DNA from: Mycobacterium deserti | GTDB taxonomy: Bacteria; Actinomycetota; Actinomycetes; Mycobacteriales; Mycobacteriaceae | NCBI RefSeq assembly: GCF_025345615.1 | Contig: NZ_JAODWD010000001.1 | Location: 248,001 to 312,000, forward strand | Direction of reading: 5' to 3' | DNA length: 64,000 nt | Notes under the pieces: generated by a model | Told to the model about the DNA's origin: nothing | Database searches by the model: none | The model's input: only the letters and a program-made list of their open reading frames with translations | Program-made: the position numbers and the translations under genes | In this document: in pieces, positions 19,300 through 27,759 of the stretch | How positions within the stretch are numbered: the first letter of the stretch is position 1 | Layout of the letters: each line of letters begins with the position of its first letter

Positions 19300-20442
19300 C
19301 TAGAGCCCGAGGTCGCGGCCGATGATCTCCTTCATGATCTCGGTCGTGCCGCCGAAGATGGTCTGGATGCGCGAGTCGACGTAGTCGCGCGCGACGCGGT
19401 ACTCCATCATGTAGCCGTATCCGCCGTGCAACTGCACGCAGCCGTCGATGACCTTCTTCGCGGTCTCCGTGGCCCACCACTTCGCCTTGGCGGCTTCCAC
19501 CGCGGTGAGTTCGCCGTCGACGACGCCCTGCAGGCACCGGTCGATGTACTGCTCGGTGACATCGAGTTCGGTGTCCATCTCGGCCAGCACGAACCGGTTG
19601 TGCTGGAAGCTGCCGATCGGCTGGCCGAACGCCTTACGGTCCTTCGCGTACTGCAGTGTCTGACGCCACGTTTCACGCGCGCCGGCGACCGCGGTGATCG
19701 CGATCGACAGCCGCTCGGACGGCAAATTGGTCATCAGGTGGTAGAAGCCACGACCCTCCTTGCCGAGAAGATTGGCGTTCGGCACCCGGACGTTCTCGAA
19801 GTGCAGTTCCGAGGTGTCCTGGGCGTGCAGGCCCATCTTGTCGAGCTTGCGACCGCGGGTGAATCCGGGCATGTCGCGCTCGACGACCAGCAGCGTGAAA
19901 CCCTTGTGTCCGGCCTCGGGATCGGTGCGGGCGACCACGACCACGAGGTCGCTGTTGATACCTGACGAGATGAACGTCTTGGATCCGTTGACGATCCAGT
20001 CGTCGCCGTCCCGCACAGCCGAGGTGCGGATGCCCGCGAGGTCGCTGCCGGCGCCGGGCTCGGTCATCGCGATCGCGATGATGGTCTCGCCGCTGGCGAT
20101 CCCGGGCAGCCACCGCTCCTTCTGCTCGTCGTTGGCCAGTTCCTTGAAATACGGTGCGACGACGTCGTTGTGCAGGCTTAGTGCGGGCGCGGGAACGCCC
20201 GCCTTGGCGATCTCCTCGTCGATGATCGCGTTGAACCGGAAGTCGTCGGTGCCGCCGCCGCCGTACTCCTCGGGCATGTTGAACCCGATGAGCCCGTGCT
20301 TGCCCGCCGCCACATAGGCGGACCGGTCGACGATCCGCTCGGCCTCCCACTTCTCGGCGTTGGGGATGAGTTCACTGTCGATGTATCCGCGGACGGTGTC
20401 GCGGAATGCCTCGTGCTCGGCGTCGTAGATCGTTCGCTTCAT
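19300..20442 (-). CDS. Acyl-CoA dehydrogenase (FadE, long-chain type)
   Basis: A 380-residue FAD-dependent acyl-CoA dehydrogenase that introduces the alpha-beta double bond. The FAD/substrate blocks are IAIAMTEPGAGSDLAGIRTSA and WIVNGSKTFISSGINSDLVVVV; the base is probably the Glu in NLPSERLSIAI, as in long-chain enzymes; the end is VDSRIQTIFGGTTEIMKEIIGR. ATG 20442 overlaps the hydratase stop by one base. It is the last gene of the thiolase-hydratase-dehydrogenase series and a close paralogue of the gene at 39398. Confidence 0.93.
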   Translation of the reverse strand: MKRTIYDAEHEAFRDTVRGYIDSELIPNAEKWEAERIVDRSAYVAAGKHGLIGFNMPEEYGGGGTDDFRFNAIIDEEIAKAGVPAPALSLHNDVVAPYFKELANDEQKERWLPGIASGETIIAIAMTEPGAGSDLAGIRTSAVRDGDDWIVNGSKTFISSGINSDLVVVVARTDPEAGHKGFTLLVVERDMPGFTRGRKLDKMGLHAQDTSELHFENVRVPNANLLGKEGRGFYHLMTNLPSERLSIAITAVAGARETWRQTLQYAKDRKAFGQPIGSFQHNRFVLAEMDTELDVTEQYIDRCLQGVVDGELTAVEAAKAKWWATETAKKVIDGCVQLHGGYGYMMEYRVARDYVDSRIQTIFGGTTEIMKEIIGRDLGL

Positions 20443-21248
20443 TACTTCGCTTTCCAAACTGGCTGGCGCTTCTCGGCGAAGGCCAGCGGTCCTTCCTTGG
20501 CGTCCTCGGAACGCATGACTGAGACGATCTCGCGCAGGGTCCGTGCCCAGCCGGGTTCGTCGCCGACGATGACGCCGTTGTCGACGCCCATGGCCACGCG
20601 CTTGCTCGCCCATACCGCGAGAGGCGCGTTGCAGGTGATGCGCTCGGCGAGCGCGAGCGCCGCATCGACTGCGGCGCCGTCGGGCACCACCTGGTTGATC
20701 AGGCCCCACTTCGCGGCGTCGGCCGAACTCAACGGCTCGCCGGTGAACAGCAATTCCATCGCCACCTTGCGAGGTAGATGGTCGACAATGCGGAACACCC
20801 CGCCGGCGGCGGCGATCAGACCCCGCTTCACTTCGGGCAGACCGAATTTCGCCCGCTCCTCGGCCACGACCAGGTCGCTGGCCAGCGCGAGCTCGGTACC
20901 TCCGCCCAGCGCGGTGCCGTTGACGGCGGCGATGGTCGGCTTGTCGATGTAGTGGTGCACGTATCCCGCGAACCCCCACTCGCTATGGTCGGGATGAAAC
21001 AGATTCTCCCGACGCGAAATCGCCTTCAAATCCGCTCCGGCGCAGAACGATTCGCCGGCACCGGTGAGCACCACAGCGCGCACGTCGGGATCGTCCTGAG
21101 CTGCCTGGAGCGCGTCGCCGACCGCAGTGCTCACGGCGCTGTTGATCGCGTTGCGGGCCTCCGGCCGGTTGAGGGTGATAAGCAGTACGTCACCATTCCT
21201 GCCCCGCCGCTCGGTGAGAGCGGCTGGGGCCGCGGCGGCAGCTGTCAC
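20442..21248 (-). CDS. Enoyl-CoA hydratase (crotonase family)
   Basis: A 268-residue crotonase. The oxyanion segments are GAGESFCAGADLKAI (about 63-77) and VNGTALGGGTELALASDLVV (about 108-127). The second catalytic Glu of classical hydratases is absent in FGLPEVKRGLIAAAGG, which does keep one Glu, so the activity may differ from simple hydration. GTG 21248 overlaps the thiolase stop by four bases. It is translationally coupled between the thiolase and the acyl-CoA dehydrogenase, consistent with one beta-oxidation set. Confidence 0.9.
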   Translation of the reverse strand: MTAAAAAPAALTERRGRNGDVLLITLNRPEARNAINSAVSTAVGDALQAAQDDPDVRAVVLTGAGESFCAGADLKAISRRENLFHPDHSEWGFAGYVHHYIDKPTIAAVNGTALGGGTELALASDLVVAEERAKFGLPEVKRGLIAAAGGVFRIVDHLPRKVAMELLFTGEPLSSADAAKWGLINQVVPDGAAVDAALALAERITCNAPLAVWASKRVAMGVDNGVIVGDEPGWARTLREIVSVMRSEDAKEGPLAFAEKRQPVWKAK

Positions 21249-22390
21249 AGCAGCTCGATGATGGTGGCGTTGGCCTGGCCGCCGCCCTCACACATGGTCT
21301 GCAGGCCGTACTGAATTCCCTTGTCGCGCATGTGGTAGAGCATGGTGGTCATGATGCGGGCGCCCGATCCGCCGAGCGGGTGGCCCAATGCGATCGCTCC
21401 ACCGTTGGGGTTCAGCTTCTTCTCGTCGGCGCCAATGTCCTTCAGCCACGCCATGGGCACCGGGGCGAACGCCTCGTTCACCTCGAAAACGCCGATCTCG
21501 TCCAGGCTCAGCCCGGACCTCTTGAGCGCCTTCTGCGTGGCCGGAATCGGCGCGGTGAGCATGATCACCGGGTCAGCGCCGGCCAGAGTGGCGGTGTGCA
21601 CCTTGGCGAGCGGCTTGAGGCCCAACGACTTCGCCTTCTCGGCCGACATGAACAGCAGGGCGGCCGAACCGTCGGAGATCTGCGACGAGTTCCCGGCGTG
21701 GATCACACCGTCTTCCTTGAACGCGGGCTTGAGCTGACCCATCTTCTCGAGGGTGGTGCCGCGACGGATGCCCTCGTCCTTGAGGACCGGGCTGCCGTCC
21801 TGATCCTTGATCGCCACGATCTGATCGTCGAACGCACCGGAATCCTGTGCTGCCGCGGCCTTCTCGTGTGAGCCCAGCGAGAACTCGTCGACCATGGCGC
21901 GGTCGAGGCCCCACTGCTCGGCGATCATCTCGGCACCGATGCCCTGGTTCGGAGTCCGGTCGTAACGCTGCTTGAAGCTCTGCGGATAGGGGTTGCCGCC
22001 GTTGGCCAGCGACGCGCCCATCGGCGTGCGCGACATCGACTCGACGCCACCTGCAACCACGACGTCGTAGTGCCCCGCCACGACACCGGCCGCTGCGAAG
22101 TGAATGGACTGCTGGCTCGACCCGCACTGCCGGTCGACGGTGACGCCCGGGATGGTCTCCGGCCAGCCGGCCGCCAGTACCGCCGTGCGCCCGATGTCGA
22201 GGGCCTGCTCCCCCGCCTGCATGACGCAGCCCCAGATGACGTCGTCGATCACCTCGGGGTCGATGCCCGTCCGGTCGACGAGACCCTTGAGCACCTGCGC
22301 GGAGAGCTCGGCGGGATGTACGCCCGACAGTCCACCGTTGCGCTTGCCGATCGGCGACCGCACGGCCTCGACGATGACGGCTTCAGCCAT
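21245..22390 (-). CDS. Acetyl-CoA C-acyltransferase (thiolase, FadA type)
   Basis: A 381-residue thiolase that cleaves 3-ketoacyl-CoA with CoA. The nucleophile is C89 (VTVDRQCGSSQQS), NEAFAPVP and GHPLGGSGAR carry the conserved Asn/His, and C367 starts the terminal CEGGGQANATI. Complete by length. ATG 22390 follows a GGAGAAAG ribosome-binding site. It leads the thiolase-hydratase-dehydrogenase operon, and the palindrome at 22438-22459 lies about 50 bases upstream. Confidence 0.94.
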   Translation of the reverse strand: MAEAVIVEAVRSPIGKRNGGLSGVHPAELSAQVLKGLVDRTGIDPEVIDDVIWGCVMQAGEQALDIGRTAVLAAGWPETIPGVTVDRQCGSSQQSIHFAAAGVVAGHYDVVVAGGVESMSRTPMGASLANGGNPYPQSFKQRYDRTPNQGIGAEMIAEQWGLDRAMVDEFSLGSHEKAAAAQDSGAFDDQIVAIKDQDGSPVLKDEGIRRGTTLEKMGQLKPAFKEDGVIHAGNSSQISDGSAALLFMSAEKAKSLGLKPLAKVHTATLAGADPVIMLTAPIPATQKALKRSGLSLDEIGVFEVNEAFAPVPMAWLKDIGADEKKLNPNGGAIALGHPLGGSGARIMTTMLYHMRDKGIQYGLQTMCEGGGQANATIIELL

Positions 22391-22437
22391 GACTTTCTCC
22401 TTTGAAATGTGGTCTTCCCCGAAGGTAGATGAACAAA

Positions 22438-22459
22438 GTTTACTAGGTCAACCTACTGG
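22438..22459. promoter_or_regulatory. GTTnACnnnGTnAAC palindrome, site A
   Basis: The core GTTTACTAGGTCAAC (22438-22452) is a palindrome with arms GTTnAC/GTnAAC. The 22 bases here match the site at 44281-44302 at all but one position, and weaker copies lie at 37497 and 48770. It sits in the 105-base gap between DUF3556 and the thiolase operon, a likely repressor site for that operon. Confidence 0.65.
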
Positions 22460-22495
22460 TTGGTAGGCAGGGCCCCGGCTCTACCGCGCGTACGG

Positions 22496-24244
22496 TCACG
22501 GGGCGTCGGCACTGTCCTTCTGCCACGTCACGTGAACCGGGATGTCGTCGGTCCACGGCTGCCCCATGACCATGTCGGCGACGTTGCAGTAGCCCCGCTC
22601 GAACTCCCCGGTGGCGGCGTCGACGAGGCGGTATTCCTGTCGCTGCCGGTGGATCGGCTGTGCGTCGAGCAGGATGACGCGCACCTCGCCCGGCTCGAAC
22701 TGACAACGATTCTGCATCGCCGCGATCAACTGTTCGTTGTGCATGTGGCCGTCGCCGAAATTCCAGCCGACGGCGGTGCTGCACAGCCGCTCGCCTTCGG
22801 TGATGACGTAGTCGTCCTCGTTGCGTCCTGCCAGCGCGTGGTGCACGAGCGTCAGCAGGGCCTTGCCGTGAGAGTTGAACCCGCGGAACGCATATCCCTT
22901 GTACAGGTAGATCATCGCCTGCTCTGGGCTGCCGTAGACCTTCTCCAGTTGAGACGCCGGCATGCTGGCGATGGCCACGAGGCCGCGCTCGATCTTCTCG
23001 TTCGCTGAGGGCTTGATGCACCACCACGAGGTGTCCCAGTTGCCTGCGTAGTACCGCATGCCGGGCAGGAACGAGATCTTGCGCGGGAACAGATTTCCGA
23101 GAATCACGATGATGGCCAGCGTCGCGAACAAAAGTACCGGCAACGGCGTACTCATCTGCGACAGGCCGAGATCGGCATGGCCGACGAACAGCGTGACCAC
23201 GCAGAACATCATGAAGACGTTCCACTCCAGCGGTACGCCCATCGGAATGGCGGACAGGATGCCGAAGTGGAAGACCAGCATCACAAAGGCGGCGATCGCC
23301 GTCGGCCATCCGCCATGCGAGAACAGCAGCGCCAACGGGACCAGCATTTCGATGGCGGTGCTGAAGTGTGCGATGAACCGCGATACCGGTCCTGGCCGAA
23401 GGTCGTCGGGAAACTTCTCGAAGAACTTCCGCTTCAGCGACTTCGTCCGAATCAGCGGGTTGTTCGACATCATCGTCGAGATCACGAACGGGAAGTGCTT
23501 GTTCAGCTTCGATGTCGCGGCGCCCATCCAGATCGCCACGCACACGAGCTTGGCGGCCAGCAGCATGTCCACGCCGTATCCGACGAACAGGAACGCGACG
23601 GTGAACGAGCCGTAGACCTCGCCGCGGGCGGCCAGGAAGATCACCTTGTCCCGCAGGCCCAGTACCAACAGGAGCCCAAGGATGGTCCAGATCTGCCAGA
23701 GCGGCAGCACGCCGACCGTCGTGCCGAGCGCGGGAATTGGCCCGGTGCCGTCGGAGAACAACGCGACGATCAGGACCACGAGCAGCGCGGCGTACAGCGC
23801 GGCGTCGAGCGGCGTGCGCGTGTCCCCCTTGGTGAGCGGCACCCGATTGGGCCACGGTGGGAGCCGAATCGTTGATGGCCGCAACCAGTACAAAGCCGAG
23901 CCCATCGGCGGGAAGAACCGGTTGTTGAGCGGGCCGAAGCCGCATCCGAGGCCGACGACCTCGAACAGCATGGTGTAGAGCACGACCTTCTCGAACACGA
24001 TGGGCTCGGTCCACCACTGCGCGACGTTGGTGAACCCGTCGACGCCCTCGGTGGCCAGCGCGAACAACCAGCCACCGAGGATGTAGAGCAGGATTTTGAC
24101 GACGTAGAAAAGGTGCATCACCACGGGGGTGCCGAAGCCGACCTCGGCCCAGTGCCGGGCCATCGGGCGGATCTTTTCTGAGCGTGTGCCCTTGCTCCAC
24201 TCGGCGAAGTCGACGACGGGCATGTCGGGCTTGAGAAATCCCAT
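22496..24244 (-). CDS. DUF3556 family transmembrane protein
   Basis: A 582-residue actinobacterial membrane protein of the DUF3556 family. About eight to ten hydrophobic segments fill residues 40-410 (for example VVMHLFYVVKILLYILGGWLF, ALYAALLVVLIVALF, VLLFATLAIIVILGNLF). The soluble C-terminal 170 residues contain GERLCSTAVGWNFGDGHMHNEQL. Function is unknown. ATG 24244 (MGFLKPDMPVVDFAEWSKG) is preceded by a perfect KstR-type operator, which ties it to sterol/lipid catabolism. It lies upstream of the thiolase operon on the same strand. Confidence 0.85.
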   Translation of the reverse strand: MGFLKPDMPVVDFAEWSKGTRSEKIRPMARHWAEVGFGTPVVMHLFYVVKILLYILGGWLFALATEGVDGFTNVAQWWTEPIVFEKVVLYTMLFEVVGLGCGFGPLNNRFFPPMGSALYWLRPSTIRLPPWPNRVPLTKGDTRTPLDAALYAALLVVLIVALFSDGTGPIPALGTTVGVLPLWQIWTILGLLLVLGLRDKVIFLAARGEVYGSFTVAFLFVGYGVDMLLAAKLVCVAIWMGAATSKLNKHFPFVISTMMSNNPLIRTKSLKRKFFEKFPDDLRPGPVSRFIAHFSTAIEMLVPLALLFSHGGWPTAIAAFVMLVFHFGILSAIPMGVPLEWNVFMMFCVVTLFVGHADLGLSQMSTPLPVLLFATLAIIVILGNLFPRKISFLPGMRYYAGNWDTSWWCIKPSANEKIERGLVAIASMPASQLEKVYGSPEQAMIYLYKGYAFRGFNSHGKALLTLVHHALAGRNEDDYVITEGERLCSTAVGWNFGDGHMHNEQLIAAMQNRCQFEPGEVRVILLDAQPIHRQRQEYRLVDAATGEFERGYCNVADMVMGQPWTDDIPVHVTWQKDSADAP

Positions 24245-24254
24245 GGCGGCAAGA

Positions 24255-24270
24255 CTAGAACGTGTTCTAG
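24255..24270. promoter_or_regulatory. KstR-type operator
   Basis: CTAGAACGTGTTCTAG has perfect 7-base arms (CTAGAAC/GTTCTAG) and satisfies the published KstR consensus TnnAACnnGTTnnA at every defined position. It is 11 bases upstream of the DUF3556 start codon, so KstR binding should block transcription until cholesterol-derived CoA thioesters appear. The consensus is established; binding here is inferred. Confidence 0.82.
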
Positions 24271-24301
24271 CTCCTGCGGTGCGGTTCGGCGCGCTCGCCG
24301 A

Positions 24302-24823
24302 CTACGCGTCGGTCTTGGCGGGTGGGCGGTAGAAAATCGCCAGCTGACCGATCCCGCCGACGAGACCCAGCGCTACCGCGACGGCCAGTCCGCGCCAGCC
24401 CTGCACCCAGTCCCACAGTGCGGTGCCGGAGAAGAACGCGTAGTCGAGGCTGAGCTTGCCCGCGCCGAGACCGGCGATCGCGATGGCCGCCACCGCGAGG
24501 ATCAGGTTGTACTCCCAACCCTCCTTGACGATGAAGAAGCCGTTCGCCCGGTGCACGGTCCAGGCTGCGACCAGCATGAGGGCCACGAAGCCGGCCGCCG
24601 GGACGGGCGTCAGCAGTCCGACCGCCAGGCCGATACCGGCCGCCATCTCGGTGGTTGCGGCGACGCGAGCGTGGAACACGCCGGGCTTCATGCCGATGCT
24701 TTCGAACCAGCCGGCCGTGCCGGGGATGCGGCCCCCGCCGAAGAACTTGTTGTAACCGTGCGCAGCCATGGTGAGGCCGAGTGCGACGCGCAGGATCAAA
24801 AGGGCGAAGTCGTAGGCAGTCAC
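24302..24823 (-). CDS. DoxX family membrane protein
   Basis: A 173-residue DoxX protein. Four main hydrophobic segments: LLILRVALGLTMAAHGYNKFF (7-27), about 50-70 (MAAGIGLAVGLLTPVPAAGF), 71-85, and 103-118, with a C-terminal helix near 148-165. GTG 24823 is the start; the much longer open frame to 25753 is a shadow of the DUF222 gene and its promoter. It is upstream of DUF3556 on the same strand, 57 bases away. Confidence 0.82.
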   Translation of the reverse strand: MTAYDFALLILRVALGLTMAAHGYNKFFGGGRIPGTAGWFESIGMKPGVFHARVAATTEMAAGIGLAVGLLTPVPAAGFVALMLVAAWTVHRANGFFIVKEGWEYNLILAVAAIAIAGLGAGKLSLDYAFFSGTALWDWVQGWRGLAVAVALGLVGGIGQLAIFYRPPAKTDA

Positions 24824-24973
24824 GCAACAGAATCTAGGCCATCTGTTAAGCGGCTGCCCAGCCCCCTCCTCGCGGCTGATCGGCTTATCCCCAATTGCGG
24901 ATTCATCCACAGGTTGGGGTGTGGGGTGGCTGCTCATCGGTGGTGTGTCTGGGGTGGTTCGTAGGTTCGGGGC

Positions 24974-26479
24974 GTGGTCGATGAGTTGGTTGCTGCAGCG
25001 GGTGGGGCGGGTGGTCCTGCTGGGGTGGGGGCGTGGGCGCGGGTGGAGAACGCCGCGGCGGCGCGGCGGTTGTGGGCTTCGGCTCAGGTGTTGGAGGCGG
25101 CCTATGCCGCCGACGGGTCGGCTGAGCGTGAGCAGTGGTGTGTGGACAATTGGGATGCGGTGTGCGCTGAGATCGCCGCGGCGCAGAACGTGTCGCTCGG
25201 GGTGGCCTCGCATCAGTTGTTGTTGGCGATCGCGCTGCGTGAGCGGCTGCCCCGGCTCGGTGAGGTGTTCGCGGCCGGGTTGGTGTCGTTGCGGTTGGTC
25301 AACGCGATCGTGTTCCGCACCGGTCTGGTCAAGGATCCGGGCGCGTTGGCCGAGGTCGACGCCGAGGTCGCCGGGGCGGTGAGCGGATGGGGAGCTCTGT
25401 CGGTGGCCAAGGCCGAACAGGCCATCGATTACTGGGTGCAGCGCTATGACCCGTTGGCGTTGCGCCGTGTCGAAACCTGCGCGCGTGGGCGTCATGTGGA
25501 TATTCATGTGGCGCGTGACGGGTCGGGGGTCGCCTATCTGGAGGCCGTGTTGTTGGCCCAGGACGGCCAGGCGCTCGATCAGCGGTTGGACGCGATGGCC
25601 GCCGCGGTGTGCGCCGGTGATCCGCGCAGCCATGAGCAGCGCCGCGCCGATGCGGCCGCCGCCCTCGGTCACGGCGCCGACCGGCTGAGGTGCGGCTGCG
25701 GGTCGCCGGACTGCGCGGCCGCCGGTGAACAGCCCAGCGCGGTGGTCGTGCATGTCATCGCCGAACAGGCGGCCCTGGACGATGACACAGCGGTCGCATT
25801 CGACGGGGCCCCTGAACCCGGGCCGCCGTCGGCCGAGCTGCAGACGATGACCGTGGCGCAGGCGCTAGCGCCGGACCCGCCGACCGGCCCCGCCGCGCAC
25901 CAGCCGGGGATGATTCTGGGTGGCGGGTTGCTGCCCGCGCCGCTGCTGGCCGCCAAGCTGGCCGGCACTACGGCCAAGCTCGTGCCGATCGTTCATCCCG
26001 GTGCCGCGCCACCGCAGCAGCGCTACATCCCCACCGCGGTGTTGGCGTGGTTCATTCGGGCGCGAGATCTGACCTGCCGCTTCCCGGGCTGCGACGCCGC
26101 GGCTCACCTCTGCGACATCGACCACACAATCCCGTACCCACACGGCCCGACCCAAGCGTCGAACCTCAAATGCCTGTGCCGAAAACACCACCTACTCAAA
26201 ACATTCTGGGGTTGGCGCGACCACCAGCACCCCGACGGGACAGTGGTGTGGACCTCCCCCAGTGGGCAGACCTACACCACCCACCCCGGCAGCCGCCTGC
26301 TGTTCCCGAGCCTGTGCCGCCCCACCGCACCAGTCACCGCCACCGACACCCCCGACACCAGGCCCAACCGCACCCTGATGATGCCACGCCGCACCACAAC
26401 CCGCGCCCACGACCGCGCCGCCCGCAACGACGCCGAACGCCAACGCAACCGGATTAACGCCGACCCAGCTCAGTTCTAA
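24974..26479 (+). CDS. DUF222 / HNH endonuclease family protein (13E12 type)
   Basis: A 501-residue protein with an N-terminal DUF222 domain (about 20-330) and a C-terminal HNH nuclease domain. The nuclease signature runs from about 367: RDLTCRFPGCDAAAHLCDIDH then ASNLKCLCRKHHLLK, giving the zinc-binding cysteines and the HNH histidines. This is the 13E12-repeat family, present in many copies in mycobacterial genomes and recombinogenic; in M. tuberculosis a copy serves as the phiRv1/phiRv2 insertion site. The biological role is unknown. It starts at GTG 24974. The C-terminal 60 residues are Thr/Pro/Arg-rich. Confidence 0.9.
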   Translation: MVDELVAAAGGAGGPAGVGAWARVENAAAARRLWASAQVLEAAYAADGSAEREQWCVDNWDAVCAEIAAAQNVSLGVASHQLLLAIALRERLPRLGEVFAAGLVSLRLVNAIVFRTGLVKDPGALAEVDAEVAGAVSGWGALSVAKAEQAIDYWVQRYDPLALRRVETCARGRHVDIHVARDGSGVAYLEAVLLAQDGQALDQRLDAMAAAVCAGDPRSHEQRRADAAAALGHGADRLRCGCGSPDCAAAGEQPSAVVVHVIAEQAALDDDTAVAFDGAPEPGPPSAELQTMTVAQALAPDPPTGPAAHQPGMILGGGLLPAPLLAAKLAGTTAKLVPIVHPGAAPPQQRYIPTAVLAWFIRARDLTCRFPGCDAAAHLCDIDHTIPYPHGPTQASNLKCLCRKHHLLKTFWGWRDHQHPDGTVVWTSPSGQTYTTHPGSRLLFPSLCRPTAPVTATDTPDTRPNRTLMMPRRTTTRAHDRAARNDAERQRNRINADPAQF

Positions 26480-27735
26480 CTGCCGGCTCTCAGTGCGGCG
26501 TCCAATCTGTTGACGTACGAGTCGATGTCACCGATGGCTGATTCGGCCGCGTGCACGCTGATCGCGACAGTGTCGCCGATGCCGTGTACCCCGTGCGCAA
26601 GGCCCATCATCGGAGAGAGACCCGGGTAGCCCGCGGTCACTACGACGGGCAGACCGCCGAAGCGTAGATCGGCTGGACCCCGGTTGACACTGGAGACCAC
26701 AGTATTGCCGATCACCGTCGGCGAACGCACCGACGGGTCGAACTTCCCGACGCCCCAACGCAACAGCGCTGCAGGCATGGCCGCGAACGCCTCGCTCTCG
26801 GCGCGCATTGCGGGATGAGCAGCCCGCCGCCGCCGACACGCCAAGTCGGCCGCGATCCGCGCGACGCGCGCTTCGAACCCTAATTCGGGATACAAGCCAA
26901 CGCCGACGTTGCCGAAGTGGTTATGCGCCTGACGGGCACCGGATCTCGCCATCGGCACCTCTGCCCTCAATTGGGAGACGTCGTCGCCTAAGCCGCGCAA
27001 GTGGTCCGACAGAGCCGTCGACACCGCGGCCAGTACGCCGACGGTGACCGTGGGCCCCGCGATCTCCGATCGCCTCAGGACCACCGTGTGAATGCTCAGC
27101 GATCCTTCCGGACGCGTATTGCTCCTCAAGGCCGGACAGGAATCCGCCTGCGGCGGAACCGCTCCGGTCTCAACGTCGTGAACCAGCCGCCCATGCGCTC
27201 GCGCGGCGCGCACGCCACGCCGCGGCAACGACGCACCATGAACCCGCGGGGCCCACACCGCGGGCACCGGCTCGTCACGACCGAACAGGTACGCCGCCAG
27301 CGCAGCAGACCGGCTCCCGTCGCCCAGGGCGTGCGCCACCTGCACCACCGCGACCGTCCCACCCCCCGCACCCGGCACGCCGTCCACGCCTGGAAACACA
27401 TGAAGCCGCCACGTCATCACCCGCGTGTCGAGTTGGTCTTCACTCAGGCGTGCGACGGCCTCCAGACAGCCCTCCCACGAGCCTGCGTGGTGCACGACAA
27501 CCTGATCCGTCGCGACCTCGCCCACCACCCATTCCGGGTACCTCAACTTGCCGCGATCCCGCACCCGCAACATGAGCTCCGCAGACCGCCGCGCCCGCGA
27601 CCGCACCGCCTCGACCGCATGGTCGACGTCCACAGGCACACCCGCGAACCCGTAGAGCAGGAACTGGTCGTTGGGCACCTTCACCGACATCCAGTAGGTC
27701 TGCGCATCCACGGCATGCAGTCGGCGGACGGGCAT
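26476..27735 (-). CDS. Atypical WS/DGAT-like acyltransferase
   Basis: A 419-residue protein with the two-domain condensation fold of wax ester synthase/diacylglycerol acyltransferases. The active-site motif reads VAHALGDGSRSA at 132-143: H135 and D139-G140 of HHxxxDG remain but the first His is Ala. The N-terminal RRLHAVDAQTYWM and the late block VIGNTVVSSVNRGPADL match the family layout. It is shorter than the 463-residue WS/DGAT at 58008. Activity is plausible because the second His is the catalytic one. Its stop overlaps the convergent DUF222 gene. Confidence 0.72.
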   Translation of the reverse strand: MPVRRLHAVDAQTYWMSVKVPNDQFLLYGFAGVPVDVDHAVEAVRSRARRSAELMLRVRDRGKLRYPEWVVGEVATDQVVVHHAGSWEGCLEAVARLSEDQLDTRVMTWRLHVFPGVDGVPGAGGGTVAVVQVAHALGDGSRSAALAAYLFGRDEPVPAVWAPRVHGASLPRRGVRAARAHGRLVHDVETGAVPPQADSCPALRSNTRPEGSLSIHTVVLRRSEIAGPTVTVGVLAAVSTALSDHLRGLGDDVSQLRAEVPMARSGARQAHNHFGNVGVGLYPELGFEARVARIAADLACRRRRAAHPAMRAESEAFAAMPAALLRWGVGKFDPSVRSPTVIGNTVVSSVNRGPADLRFGGLPVVVTAGYPGLSPMMGLAHGVHGIGDTVAISVHAAESAIGDIDSYVNRLDAALRAGS

Positions 27736-27759
27736 GGTCTCAGGTTAGGAAATGATGAT

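Noticed and set aside
19287..19300. GCCGGC-GA-GCCGGC inverted repeat as a terminator
   Set aside because: Very short loop, and it reaches the stop codon of the convergent dehydrogenase; such GC repeats are common in this genome.
24824..25753. Upstream extension of the DoxX frame (483 residues in total)
   Set aside because: It runs antisense through the DUF222/HNH gene; the DoxX fold starts at GTG 24823.
24974..26479. DUF222/HNH gene as a mobile intron or transposon
   Set aside because: No terminal repeats, reverse transcriptase or transposase; it is a stand-alone 13E12-family gene.
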